From Rosellinia necatrix (lineage: Eukaryota; Ascomycota; Sordariomycetes; Xylariales; Xylariaceae): a stretch of DNA of 64,000 bases. Positions 45,636 through 56,800 of this stretch are shown one piece after another. The position numbers and the translations under genes are program-made. Location of the stretch: assembly GCA_021209875.1 (NCBI GenBank), contig JAGYVD010000006.1, positions 992,001 to 1,056,000 on the forward strand. The letters are read 5' to 3'. Below the pieces are notes generated by a model that was given only the letters and a program-made list of their open reading frames with translations, was not told the origin of the DNA and did no database searches. Each line of letters starts with the position of its first letter. Positions within the stretch are counted from its first letter, which is position 1.

Positions 45636-47319
45636 CTATCCTCCTCGTGCAGTAACGAAAGTCTTCAGAAAACCATGGCTTTTGGTCCCTATAGCAAACT
45701 GGTCACTGTTGCATAGAAAGTCGTCCACGTCAGCTTTGATTTGGAAGTCGTACCGGAGCGCTAGAACAGCCACGATGAGATACATTTCGGCCCAGGCAAG
45801 ACTATATGATTATGATGGCCGACTTTAGCGTTGACTATAATGACAGGACAGAGTGTGAAAATGGATAGGAAGTCATAAGAGAAAATACATACTGTTGGCC
45901 GACACAGCTGCGACTTCCTTTCGAGAAAGGGGCAAACGACTTCTCTAGCTTATTTCTGACCTGCGCATCGCCCCATCTGTCAGGTTCGAACTTTTGGGCG
46001 TTAGGATAGATCGTCTCGTCCGTGTGCATGAGTATTAACGTCATGCCAATCGGCGTCCCGGCAGGAATCGTCCATCTGTCATAGTGGATATCCCGATCCG
46101 GAGCCAGTCGCGTCATACGTGAAGCGATCGCGGGGCTCAAGCGCAAACCTTCCATGAGGAGCGAAGTGAGGAAGGGCAGCTGTTCAAGTGCTTTGATCGC
46201 CGGGAGACTAGCTGAAGAGTCGAGACCAGCGTGGGCAAGCTCATCTCGGAGCCGCTGCAGCAAAGGCGCGTTAGTGAAGAGGTTGACCAGGATCAGACGA
46301 AGGGCGGCGGCGGTCGTTCCTGTCCCCGCTCCCAGTACGGTGGAGATATCTTCGAAAACACGCTTAACGTCCTTCTCGCTAGGCGGTAACTTGGATGTCA
46401 TGATGGCGTGGACTAGATTGCGGCCAAGGTCTGCGTCGTCCGTTTTCGACATGAGCTTCTTGGTGTCTTGCAGATGTTCCGTTATCGTCTTGAAGAATGA
46501 CTTCGTTCCTCTATCGGCAGATCTTGTGATGATCATCCTTGGGATGGCCGTCAGAAGAGGGCCAAACCAGCGAATGTGCTTCGTCGTCCGCCATAGATGC
46601 CCGGACTCGGGGTTAGGGCGCGATACAGAGACGTCAAAGTCTTGGCTGAGACTGTCATAGTCCTTGTCAAGGATGAATTCATTGGCGACATCGCGAGTAT
46701 ACGCCTGAACGGCCGCTCCCAGGTTGATAGCCCTCTGTTGTCCGGCGAAGCTAGAGATCTGTGCGAGGAGCTTTCTGAGGTGGCGATGAAGCATCTCTTC
46801 CCGCTTGAGAACCGCAGACTTAGAGAAATAGGGGTTTAAAGGCTCGCGTCGGGCCTTATGGAGGGCATGGCCCGGAGTGAAGATTGTAGCCCCTTTTGCC
46901 GTGAAGGCGTCGACATTCCAGGCGTACTTGTCCCATTTCCCTTCTTGGCGGTATATCGTGTTGAAGAAAGCCGGGTCGTTGACGTGAAGTTCGAACGGAC
47001 TTATACGCACAATGGGGCCTATGTCATGCTGCTGTGAGCATCGCGTTGTCTAGGTGCTCGGGATCAAGCACAGGAAGGGGTAATGAGTAAAGTACATACC
47101 ATACTTCTTGTGCATCTTTGCAATCTTGAATGTGTACTGGCCATTTAGGACGACATCATAATACGCTTCATACCATCGCGAACTGGCAGCCACTTTCGGT
47201 CCCGGGAATCGGGCAAGCGGATGGAGGAAGAGGCGATACACACCGAGGACTACGCCGTAGAGAGCGAAAAGAGGGATCAAAGTGGTCAGGTACGTGGTCA
47301 GCCACTGTAAAAGGTGCAT
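45636..47319 (-). CDS. cytochrome P450, trichodiene-oxygenase-like
   Basis: This ER-anchored monooxygenase of 503 residues has an N-terminal membrane helix ([18 protein letters not shown]) followed by [10 protein letters not shown]. It resembles trichodiene oxygenase-type (CYP58-like) fungal P450s: [12 protein letters not shown], the ExxR motif EGLR at residue 362 and the heme loop [14 protein letters not shown] with Cys444. Introns are 47099-47019 (GTATGT...ATAG, 81 bp, phase 1) and 45892-45802 (GTATGT...ATAG, 91 bp, phase 2). The last exon reads [19 protein letters not shown] and ends FVTARGG. The I-helix motif is AGTGTT, with Gly307 where an acid is expected, a change a single base could cause. 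No frameshift or stop is visible. Its substrate is unknown. The gene is the last before the AT-rich block. Confidence 0.88.
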
Positions 47320-47879
47320 ACCGACAATAGTGCTTGCTGGCTCTTTGTTTTAGGTCGGGAGACGACATCAGCTCGCTCCAAACAAAAAGCAAGCACTGTG
47401 ACTCAGTCCAGAGGGAGAAGAGAGGGGTCGAGGGGTTCCACGAGGAGTGTGAAGAGGCAGCAAGACAAGACGACGAGTAGGGCTAGAGAATAGACGACAA
47501 AGAGATGTGTTTGCTCATGTTAACTCCGCCTACGCTCATTTCACATGCAGCGAAGCCTCAATCCCTTACAGAAGAGCGGGCGTCTAACATGAACATGGCC
47601 ACACATGGATTTCAGCAAAGGGGCATACCCTGGCCGGTTGGTTCAGTGAGTCCGACTGAATGGTACCCTACCAAGTCATTTCTGAAATGACAGGCCTCTT
47701 TTTGTGCAGCACCAAAGGATGGTGATTGGAAATATAAATGTATGAACTGGCATGCACATGCCGTGTGCACTTGTCATCCCTGGGAGTATGTATCAGCCCT
47801 GGTACTGGGTACAGTGGGTCGAAAGAATTAACAAAAAGGGAGGTACCAAAAGGTACTTCTAAAAAAGGGAAAGTTCATT
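47320..47879. other. intergenic boundary zone
   Basis: Upstream region of the minus-strand P450. Composition is normal to about 47830, then a GGTACC/AGGTAC-containing stretch leads into the AT-rich block. No gene is seen. Confidence 0.5.
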
Positions 47880-48304
47880 AGAGGGTAGTTTTATTAGTTA
47901 TAATACTAAATAAATTTAAACTAAAATATTAAAACAATAATGAAATAATTAACTAAAAAAATAAAACAATATGAATAAAATAATATTAAAATAATCAAAC
48001 TTAATTTAAAAAGTTTTTATTTTTTTAAAAAAAAGAAATATTATAATTTAAAAATATTTTATTTAAAAAAAACATATGTTAAAAAACTGATTTTGTGGTT
48101 ATATTATAGCAATATTAATGAATATATATGTTTATTAAAGCTATTTATTATGCTGCTTATTAAATATTATGCTAATCAAGCCCTGTTTATATATATTTAT
48201 TAACCCTGTTAATAATAAACAAATAAATAAACCTTGTATAAATAATGTCCCAGATAAACATTATAAATAAATAAACACTTTACAAACTTTTCGCACTTTA
48301 TATA

Positions 48305-48475
48305 AAAATTAGTATGGATTACTAGGGGTAGTATGATATTAAGTCTGTAAAGTGTGATGTAGATTAGAAGGAGAGGCTTCTGGTCCCTTCAGGACCAGAA
48401 GCCTTAGGCTATTAAGTTACCTTATCTAGCTAGCTGCGCTAGCTAGATAAGGAGCCCCGCCTTCCTAACAGTGGC
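48305..48475 (+). repeat. repeat family C, copy 1 with two perfect hairpins
   Basis: It begins TTAGTATGGATTACTAGGGG and continues TTAAGTCTGTAAAGTGTGAT. The same sequence recurs inverted at about 48985-49045 and, with the hairpin, at about 51485-51590. The 3' half has two perfect inverted repeats: AGGCTTCTGGTCC with a 5-base loop (48374-48404), and CCTTATCTAGCTAGC with a 3-base loop (48420-48452). Confidence 0.75.
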
Positions 48476-48595
48476 AAAAATATTTTATAATTTTATTAAA
48501 ACATAAAACATAAATTTAAACTATTTAAAATTATTTATATTAAATATTTTAATTTATTTTAATATATATAACTATTATATTCAAGTTTATTATAA

Positions 48596-48797
48596 TGATA
48601 TGCGCGCGTAGAGGGAGCGCTTACATAAGCCCCTCGCTTGGGGTGCTGTGGCCTGTGGCCACACGCACAACCTAATTGGGCCTAGCCCCATGTATGTGGG
48701 CCCTAGCCCACACCTAGGTAAACTTTAGCTTAGCCTAGATTTGCTAGTTCTTCATCTTTTACAATACACACTTTACACCCCCATGGTGCACCTCTCA
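48596..48797. mobile_element. solo LTR, family D (TSD TATAA)
   Basis: This 202-bp unit starts TGATATGCGCGCGTAG and ends GGTGCACCTCTCA, so it has TG...CA ends. TATAA lies directly on both sides (48591-48595 and 48798-48802). It matches, in inverted orientation, the two terminal repeats of the 7.4-kb element at 53632-61027. It is the least mutated copy and serves as reference for the family. Confidence 0.8.
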
Positions 48798-48924
48798 TAT
48801 AAGTTATATAATATTATATTTATTTTAAATTTTTTTATATAATAATTATTTATTTATATATAATTATAGATAACAGGTTCTTTAACTGTGGCATGTGTAG
48901 CATGCACAGAATATTTGTACCTGT

Positions 48925-49045
48925 TAGATCAGAATAGTTAGATCTTCATCTTCTACAATACACTTTTCACCCCCCCATGGTGCACCTATTGCTATATCAT
49001 ACTTTTACAGACTTAAACCACACTACCCCTAGTAATCCTTACTTT
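48925..49045 (-). repeat. repeat family C, copy 2, joined to a D-like fragment
   Basis: Positions 48985-49045 are the inverted counterpart of the start of copy 1 (shared core GGATTACTAGGGGTAGT and TTAAGTCTGTAAA). Just before it, 48935-48985 resembles the D-family end (CTTCATCTTCTACAATACAC and CCATGGTGCACCT). The two C copies may be the inverted ends of a 0.74-kb element into which the solo LTR D inserted. Confidence 0.6.
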
Positions 49046-49179
49046 AAATATAGGTTTAAAAAATATAGCTTTAATTAAAAAACTTCATATAAATATTATA
49101 TTAAAAGTTTATTAAAATAAATAAAAATCCAATTTATAAAATTAATTATATATTAAAATATAAAAAAATATAAATTAAC

Positions 49180-49392
49180 AAGGATATATTGGGGTCCTGT
49201 GTGGTGATCTAGTAAAAATAGCAAATTACAGGTAGAAGGAAGGACTGGCTAGCCAGCCAGCCAAAGGCTGGCCGATATAGCCAGTAGGCTACCCTTATCT
49301 AATCTATTGCAGGCCTGGCTAGGCCCTGCAGGCCTAGCCTAGCCGGCCTAGCCTAGCCTAGGGTAGGTCCTTTAGACACCCCTTACTTGTTT
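49180..49392 (+). repeat. repeat family A, copy 1
   Basis: A GC island starting AAGGATATATTGGGGTCCTG, with CTGGC/GCCAG-rich inverted repeats, CTAGCC runs and GGTAGGTCC near its end. It matches copies at 51122-51298 (same orientation) and about 52695-52915 (inverted). It is the less mutated of the two direct copies. Confidence 0.78.
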
Positions 49393-49589
49393 ATATTAAG
49401 TGCTGCTATAGATATGAAAAATTGCTAACTTTAGCAAAAACACCTAAGCCATACTACTAGCTACTATTCTATTTAGCTAGCCACTTAGCTGTAGCTGTAG
49501 CCCTAGCTTTTATACGCAGGTCGACTAATTAATACTTTGCTTATACCCTGTAGCTTTATTTATAATTGAACTAATACCTGCCAGGTATT

Positions 49590-49760
49590 TAGTAAATGAG
49601 TAAATGAATTCATTAAATTAGCCAGACTAGTTAAATTAGCTGGACTGGTCTAGTTAGCCGGACTAATTAAATTAGCCGGACTGGTCTAGTTAGCTGGACT
49701 GGCTAAATTAGCTATATTTAACTAGGCAGGTTAAATTAGCTGTAATTAATTAAACTACTT
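49590..49760 (+). repeat. degenerate 17-19-bp tandem repeat
   Basis: Units like TTAGCCGGACTGGTCTAG and TTAGCTGGACTGGCTAAA repeat about eight times with TTAAA spacers. Similar AGCTGGAT/TTAGCTAG units recur at about 62550-62670, and AGGCTAAGCT units at about 63235-63320, suggesting one old satellite-like family. Confidence 0.6.
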
Positions 49761-50519
49761 AAATAGCTTAGTTAATTTAATTCTTTTTTTGAAATAAGTT
49801 GACTAGCTATTATATATTAATAGGTTATATAATAGAAATATTAAATAATTAAGTTTTTGGTATGCAGGTTTAACTGTTAATTTATTAAATATTTAATTAA
49901 TTATTAAAAATTAAATAGCTGTATAACTAAAATATTAAACTAGTAAGTTTTTTATATGTAGGACAAAATTTTAATTAATTAGTTAATTGGCTGTTAGATT
50001 TTAATAAATTGATTAATTAGTTAATTATTATACAGATATTTACTACTGTTAAAAAAATAAAATAAAACAACCATGTTTTAACGATTAGCTAAATAAACTC
50101 AACGATTGGTTTAAAAAAAAAAAAACAGGCCTAATATTTAAACAAGTTGTTTAGTTTTTTTTTTAAAGCTGTTTAAAATAAAACAGTATAAATAGTGAAA
50201 ACAATAATATAAATAATAATAATAACAGCATATAACAGCTGTTAAAAGCTTTAAATAGCAGATTATATATATTTAATATAAGTATAAATTTAATAAATAA
50301 AGAATATGCGGGTATATTTTAAATATTAAACAGATTAAGCTGCTATATAAACTAATAGTTAACAAATATACAAACATATTTTAAAAAGCTGTTAATTATC
50401 AAGATTGGTGTCCTTTATAGAGGCAATGCTCCTAGTTAAAGTCCCATATCTATATTAATCAGAAGATAAAGAACAGAAAAAGCTATCTAGGTAGAAATTA
50501 AATATGTACTAGTTTATAA

Positions 50520-50637
50520 GTGCACGGATGCGAGGTCACGTGATATACGTAGGTGTTGTAGGCCTTGGCCCACAACCAGAAGGACCTTTCCAGGTGGGTC
50601 CTAGTCAGGGGTGTGTAAGTATGTGTGGCATCCGTGA
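50520..50637. mobile_element. short MITE-like element
   Basis: A GC island of about 118 bp has inverted ends (CACGGATGC and GCATCCGTG) and an internal TCACGTGA palindrome. It codes for nothing. A miniature inverted-repeat element is the simplest reading, but target duplication is unclear. Confidence 0.45.
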
Positions 50638-50865
50638 CTTTAATTTAAAAATATGCAGGAAAATATATTAAAAGCTGTATAATCCAACTATGAAACATTT
50701 AAAACTAAAATATTTAGTTAAATAATAATACAGCAGATAATTAACTTCTTTAACATATAAAATAACAGTAAAAAAAACATATAGCGGTATTAGCTTATAT
50801 AAATTATTAATATAAGTATTATTAACAATAGAATCGCAAGTTACTACACTATTTAATAAAAATAT

Positions 50866-51121
50866 TGTTAGAGTAGGCAAAGGGTGCCAGGCTTGGCACC
50901 ACCAGTTGCCCCACTGTAAGATTAGATAAGGTGGCCCAGGCCACCTGGGCTAGCCCACTTGGGCTAGGCCCACCCACCTACCTGTACTAGTAGGTGGAAT
51001 TCTAGGACTGCACCTAGAATTCCACCATCTACATCACCGACACACATACAACACCACAATACAGACCAGTATACTGCAAATACAGCTATTTACAGCTTCA
51101 TACCCCTGACCAGACTTATCA
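50866..51121. mobile_element. solo LTR, family B (TSD AATAT), inserted in repeat A
   Basis: This 256-bp unit begins TGTTAGAGTAGGCAAAGG and ends CCAGACTTATCA. AATAT flanks it on both sides (50861-50865, 51122-51126). Inside is a near-perfect inverted repeat GGAATTCTAGG/CCTAGAATTCC. It is the reverse of the 253-bp terminal repeats at 61214 and 63640. The right flank is the body of repeat A copy 2, and the left flank matches the sequence normally preceding repeat A, so it split that copy. Confidence 0.8.
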
Positions 51122-51298
51122 AATATATTAAAGTCCTATATAATATATCTAATAAAAATAGCAAATTATAAATAAAAAAAAGGACTGGCTATGCCAGCCA
51201 GCCAAAGGCTGGCCAATATAGCCAGTGGGCTACCCTTATCTAATCTATTACGGGCCTGGCCAGGCCCTGCAGGCCTAGCCTAGCCGGCCTAGCCTAGT
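51122..51298 (+). repeat. repeat family A, copy 2 (mutated left part)
   Basis: It is collinear with 49183-49372. The left 60 bp show almost only G-to-A differences from copy 1 (for example GGGGTCCTGTG versus AAAGTCCTATA), and the right part is nearly identical. The copy is interrupted at its left edge by the family B solo LTR. Confidence 0.75.
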
Positions 51299-51484
51299 TA
51301 AAAAAATTAAAAAAAAACTATAGCTAACTTTATAAACAATAAAGAAAAGTTATATAGTGATTAAAAATAATAACGTTTTATTATAGCTCTAGCACTTAAT
51401 ATAATTAAAAAAAAAAAAAAAAGCTTTTTATTTAGCAAGCGCAGGTAGCTAAATAAAAATTATATAAATTAAATAAAATACTAG

Positions 51485-51590
51485 ATTAAAGCTTCTAGTC
51501 CTTGCAGGACCAGAAGCCCTTTTTCCTGAATTCTATATTACACTTGTACAGACTTAACTATACTACCTCTTGTAAACCTTACTAATTTTT
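51485..51590 (-). repeat. repeat family C, copy 3
   Basis: The inverted counterpart of 48305-48410: GCTTCTAGTCC-TTGC-AGGACCAGAAGC hairpin, then TACAGACTTAACTATACTACC and the TTGTAAACCTTACTAA end. One arm of the hairpin carries a C-to-T type mismatch. Confidence 0.65.
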
Positions 51591-52694
51591 TAAATAGTTT
51601 TTTTATTTTTGTTTAAAACAAAAGACTATAAAATATTTATCTAAATTATATTTTTATTTTAAATTAAAACAAAAATTTGAAATTTTAATAGCTTTTTATT
51701 ATTAATTAAATATAATATTTTATAATTATTAATTAATATATTATTTATGAAAATATATTTTTAAATTTAATTATAAAAATATTTTTAAATTGCTAGTAAT
51801 TTTTTAAATAAAATTAAATTGCTTATTATAAAAGTTATATTAAAATTAACATAGTTTAATTTATTATTAATAAAATTTATTATAGTATTTAAATTCTTAT
51901 TTTTTTATTAATTTTTTAATTTAAATTAATAATTTTGCTATATAAGTTTTTATAGCATGTATAAAGCTATTACTTTTTCATCTTTTTAATTTTCATAATT
52001 TTAGTTTAAATTTTATTAAACTAATATATATTAATTTTATTAATTATATATTAAGGATTATTATAAATTTTAAAAATTAAAATTAAAAATTTTAATTTTA
52101 TTTAAATATTAGTATTTATAATTTTTATTACTAGCTAAATTGTTTTAGCATGTTTTTTAAGCTATATCTTTTAACTATATTATTATATTAATAAAAATCT
52201 GTTTTATATTTATTAGTTTATTAAACTTATAAATATTTTACACTTATTTCTTTTATTTTTTAGTTTATATTTATAAATTATAACATCTAAAATGTTTTTA
52301 TATTTTATTAAAATAAGCATAGTTTTTTAATAGTTTATATTTAATTAATATAATAAATTATTAATATTTTTAATTAAATATAAAATAAATATTTACTGCT
52401 GTTAAAATATTTTTCATTATAAATATTTTATTTATATTAAACAGCTTTAAAATTATTATTTTTAATATATTTATTTTTATTTTTATATTATATTATTATT
52501 TTATTTTTATTTTTAAACCTTTTATAATAATTATTTAATATTTTTATTAAATAATGATATAAATAAAAACAAAACAGATAAAGATATATTATACAAAATA
52601 AAATTAAATTTATAAATATAAAGTTAACGTTTTTAATCTTTATATTCATAATAATTTTTATATATATAATATTAATTATTTTATTATTTTATTT
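51591..52694. other. AT-only stretch without recognisable elements
   Basis: About 1.1 kb of A/T with very few G or C. I see no reading frame, repeat border or GC island. Confidence 0.6.
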
Positions 52695-52915
52695 ATTGAT
52701 ACAGACAGGTAGGGGGTGTCCGAAGGACCTACCCTAGGCTAGGCCGGCTAGGCTAGGCCCGCAGGGCCTGGCCGGGCCCGCAATAGATTAGATAAGGGTA
52801 GCCCACTGGCTATTTCTAGCCAGCCTTCGGCTGGCTGGCATAGCCAGTCCTTCCTTCTACCTGTAATTCGCTATTTTCACTAGATCACCATACAGGACCC
52901 CTATATATCCTTGCT
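52695..52915 (-). repeat. repeat family A, copy 3 (inverted)
   Basis: Runs GGGGGTGTCCGAAGGACC... to ...GGACCCCTATATATCCTTG and is the reverse complement of copy 1 over its whole length, with few differences. Copies 1 and 3 therefore form an inverted pair 3.3 kb apart. Confidence 0.78.
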
Positions 52916-53626
52916 AAGCTTATTTAATTTAGTTTTTTATAAACTTATTAAACAAATTAAAAGTTTATATTTAAATTGTTTACAATAAAGTTTAAAAAAA
53001 GTTTAATATAGCTTAATTATTATAAGCAGTGCCTATAAAAAAAGTATTAGCACACGGGCAAATATAAGCAAACTGCTATATACCTTTATCCTGAACAATC
53101 GCTGTATAGCTTGTAAACTAACCATTAAACCTGGACTAGTACAACTAGAACTGACCAGCTTTATAAAACTATGTTTTATAAGCTATATATACACTGTTTA
53201 TAACTTCTGCTACTTAGCTAAGAAATAGACCTTATTTGCTACCCTAATAAGTGTACCTTCAGGCATACCTCTTCATATTAATTAATAAATATAAAAATAA
53301 TATTAAAAATTAATACATTAACTCTTTAAAAATTACTTCTAAGCTCTTTATATATAATTTTAATTTTTTTTTTTAATTAATAAAATATTATTTTTTGGTT
53401 TAAATATATTAAATTATTATTATTATTATATTTTATAGCTTATATTAAAATAAATTTTATTTGATTGATTAAAGCAGCTTTTAAAAACATTTTAATTAAT
53501 TTATTTTAAATTTAATAAAACCTTTAAAAAACCAGAAAATATATAATAAGCTATATTTAAACATATATTTATTAAAATAATAAGAAGATTGGTATAAAAG
53601 TAGGAAGAAAAATGCTGTATTAATTC
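52916..53626. other. AT-rich spacer
   Basis: Between repeat A copy 3 and the 7.4-kb LTR element. It holds a slightly less AT-rich part at about 53030-53270 with no recognisable gene or repeat. Confidence 0.5.
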
Positions 53627-53631
53627 CTTTG

Positions 53632-53835
53632 TAAGAGGTGCACCATGGGGGGTGTAAAGTGTATATTATAAAAGATGAAGATCTAGCAAATCTAAGCTAA
53701 GCTAAAGTTTTACCTAGGTGTGGGCTAGGGCTTATATATATAAAGCTAGGCCTAATTAAGTTGTGCCTGTAGCTATAAGCTATAATATTTTAAACGTGAG
53801 GCTTATATAAGCGCTTTTTTTACGCGCGCGTATTA
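53632..53835 (+). repeat. left LTR of the 7.4-kb element
   Basis: The outer (left) half is close to the reference, with GAGGTGCACCATGGGG preserved. The inner half is mutated; the reference's CACCCCAAGCGAGGGG became an A/T-rich form around 53788-53800. Confidence 0.78.
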
Positions 53836-56800
53836 AAAAGCCGCGCTGATTAAAAAGTTCTGCTAACTTTAGCAGAGTTTATTACGTGATTTATTACGGT
53901 CGGCTTTTTTTTTTAACGTTTATTTATATTATAAAGCATAAACTATGTTAGTTTTAATATTTTTTAATAAATTTTCTGCTGTATTAAAGTTGTTTTTTTA
54001 TTATTTATTAATTATATTTATAACTTTATTTTTTTATTTAATAAAATAGTTAAAACTGTTGCGTTTTTAGTTAAAATAATATTTAAAAATAATTTTTATT
54101 TTGTATATATTTTTTTTGCTGAAATTTTGTTTAGTTTTTATAAGTTTAAACGGCAGCATTTATTGCTTAAAAAAGTCGGGTTTTTTAAAAGTTGCATATA
54201 AATGCTTTATAAAAATTATTAAATAAATGCAAAAATTATTAAAAAAGTTTAATTTATAAGCTAAGTTTTTTATTTATTGTTTAACCGTTTAAAATCTTAA
54301 TTTTTATTAAAAATATTTTTTAATAATTAATTAAGCAAATAATATTTTTATATAAATATAAATAAACTTAATTTTTTTATTAAATTTTAATAAGCAGTAT
54401 TTAGCATTATAAATATATTTTACTGCGGCTTAAGCAAAGTTTATTGCTAAATAAACGTTTTAATATAAATATTTGTAAAAAAAGCATATATTTAAAAATT
54501 TTTTAATATTATTAAAATCCATTAATATTTTTAATATATTAAATAATTTAAACTTAAATAGCTGTTTATAAAAATTAAATACGTAGTATTATTATATGCA
54601 GCGTTTAAGTTTTATTATAAAAAAAATATAATGTTTATTTAATCTGTTTTTAATTTAATAAATATATAATATTATATTATTATTTTAATTGTTTAGTTCT
54701 TATGTTTTAATAAGCTGTTTATTTATAAATAATATATAGCTGTTATTATTAGCTTAATATTAAATAATTTTTATATATTTTGTTAAAAATTAAATATAAA
54801 CTTTTAGTTTTTATTAAAAATAATTTTTTTAAAAATGCTTTAGTTATTTAATAAAAATTATTTAATTAAAACAATGTTTTATTTTTCTGCTGTATATTTT
54901 TATGTTTAAAATTAATAATATATATTTTAAAATAAAGCATAAAATTATTATTATAGCGTTATACGTGTTAAAATATAGTTTTTTTTTGTTTAGCTGTTAA
55001 AAAATATTTTTAATTTTAATTTTTAAAAGTGCTAAAATAAAGTCTATATTTATAATATATATAAGTAGTAAGTTTTTAAATTTAATTAGTTTTAGCTTTT
55101 TATAAATAATTATTTATTAGTTTAATTCAAGTTATACGCGTTATAATATTTAATATAATTTTTATTATTTATATTTTATTAATTATTATAAATAATTTTA
55201 ATGTTTATATTATTTATTAAATACTGCAGTATTATTTTTATTATATATTTATTTTAAAATTTTTTAATTATACCGATTAAAATATATAAACGTTTTATAT
55301 TTATATATATATAATATATTAGTCTGTTTATAGTAATATTAAAAAAATATCTAGGTTTAAAATAAACTGCGACGTTTTTATCGCTTTTTTTTTTTTAAAA
55401 TGTTTTTAAGTTTTTTAATATTTATATATATTTATAGTTTTTATATATGCTGCTAAAAATTTGTTTTTAAAGTTTTGTTTATAATTGCTTTTAATATAAA
55501 CACGTAAAACGTAGTTTTTAATTCTTTTATATTATATTTAGTATAAGTTTATTGTTTATTTTTATTAGTTTTTATTTGTTTTTAAATATTTAATATTATT
55601 TATAAACAGCTAAAAGCGTCTAATATATAGTTTAGCCTATTTAATAAATAATATACATATAGTTTATATTATAATAAATAAATAAATAAATTAATTAGTC
55701 TGCGATTAATACGTTTAATAGCTGCGGTTTTTAAAGTTGTTTATTTAACGATGTTTTTAATAGCTAAATAATCTGTTAATATAATTATTAGTTTTTTATT
55801 AAATTATATTATTATATGCAGTTTTTTAGCTGTTTAAATTAAGCATGCTATTTTTAGTTTTAAAATCCGTAGTTTATTTTTATATTAACTAATAATTTAT
55901 TTAAATATATTGTTAATTAAACGTTGATGCTGAAGATTATTTTTTTAGTTTTTATATATTTTTAGTTTTAAATAAAAACTATTATTTTAAAACTTTTTAT
56001 ATTAATCTATTAATTTATAAAAATAATTTTTATATAAGTTATAATAAAATAAAATAGTTTTTTATATATAATATTTTATATAGCTTTAAATAAAGCTATT
56101 TTTAAAGCGGTTAGTTTATAATATTTAGTTTTTATATATATTTTGCGTTTATTTAGCTTTTTTATTTTAATATGTTTTATTTGCTTATTTTTAGCTAGTA
56201 AAACAGCTTTTTTTTTTTATAGCAGCTTAATTAGTTTTATATAATATAAAATCAGGTTATATAAAAATTTTGTCGCGCTTATATATTATTTAAAAGCTTT
56301 TAATTAATTTAAAAAAGCTAAGTTGTAAATTGCTGCAACGCGGCTTTTTAATATTATTATTTTAAATATGTTTATTTTAAATCTAAATAAATTTATTAAA
56401 AAATAACTAATAAAAAATTTTGTTAGTAATATAATTATATATTTGTTTTTAAATAGTTTAAATATAGTTTTTAAATATTTTTATATTATTTAATAATATT
56501 TAAAAATATTATTATATTATTTATAAATGTTTTGCAGTATTTTTAATATATTTTAAAAAAATTGTTTATATAGCGTTATATATAAGCTAAAAAATTGCGG
56601 AATTTTATTACTGCGACGCGGTATTTTTTTATTTTTTTTAAGCTTATTATTATAAACCGGTTTTTAAAGTTTAAATATATTAAAAACTAATAAAAAAATA
56701 TTACTACGTTAATAATAATTATAAAATGTTTTTTTTAAAAATTTAATTATTTCTGCTTATAATAATAATAAATAGTTGTTTAATATAATTATTTTATTAA

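Noticed and set aside
50668..50880. 70-codon frame in the AT-rich block
   Set aside because: Only Ile/Leu/Tyr/Asn/Lys-rich chance coding in A/T DNA, and it runs into the solo LTR.
49180..52915. Repeat A copies 1 and 3 as terminal inverted repeats of one 3.7-kb DNA transposon
   Set aside because: A third copy lies between them in direct orientation and no target duplication could be found, so independent insertions are as likely.
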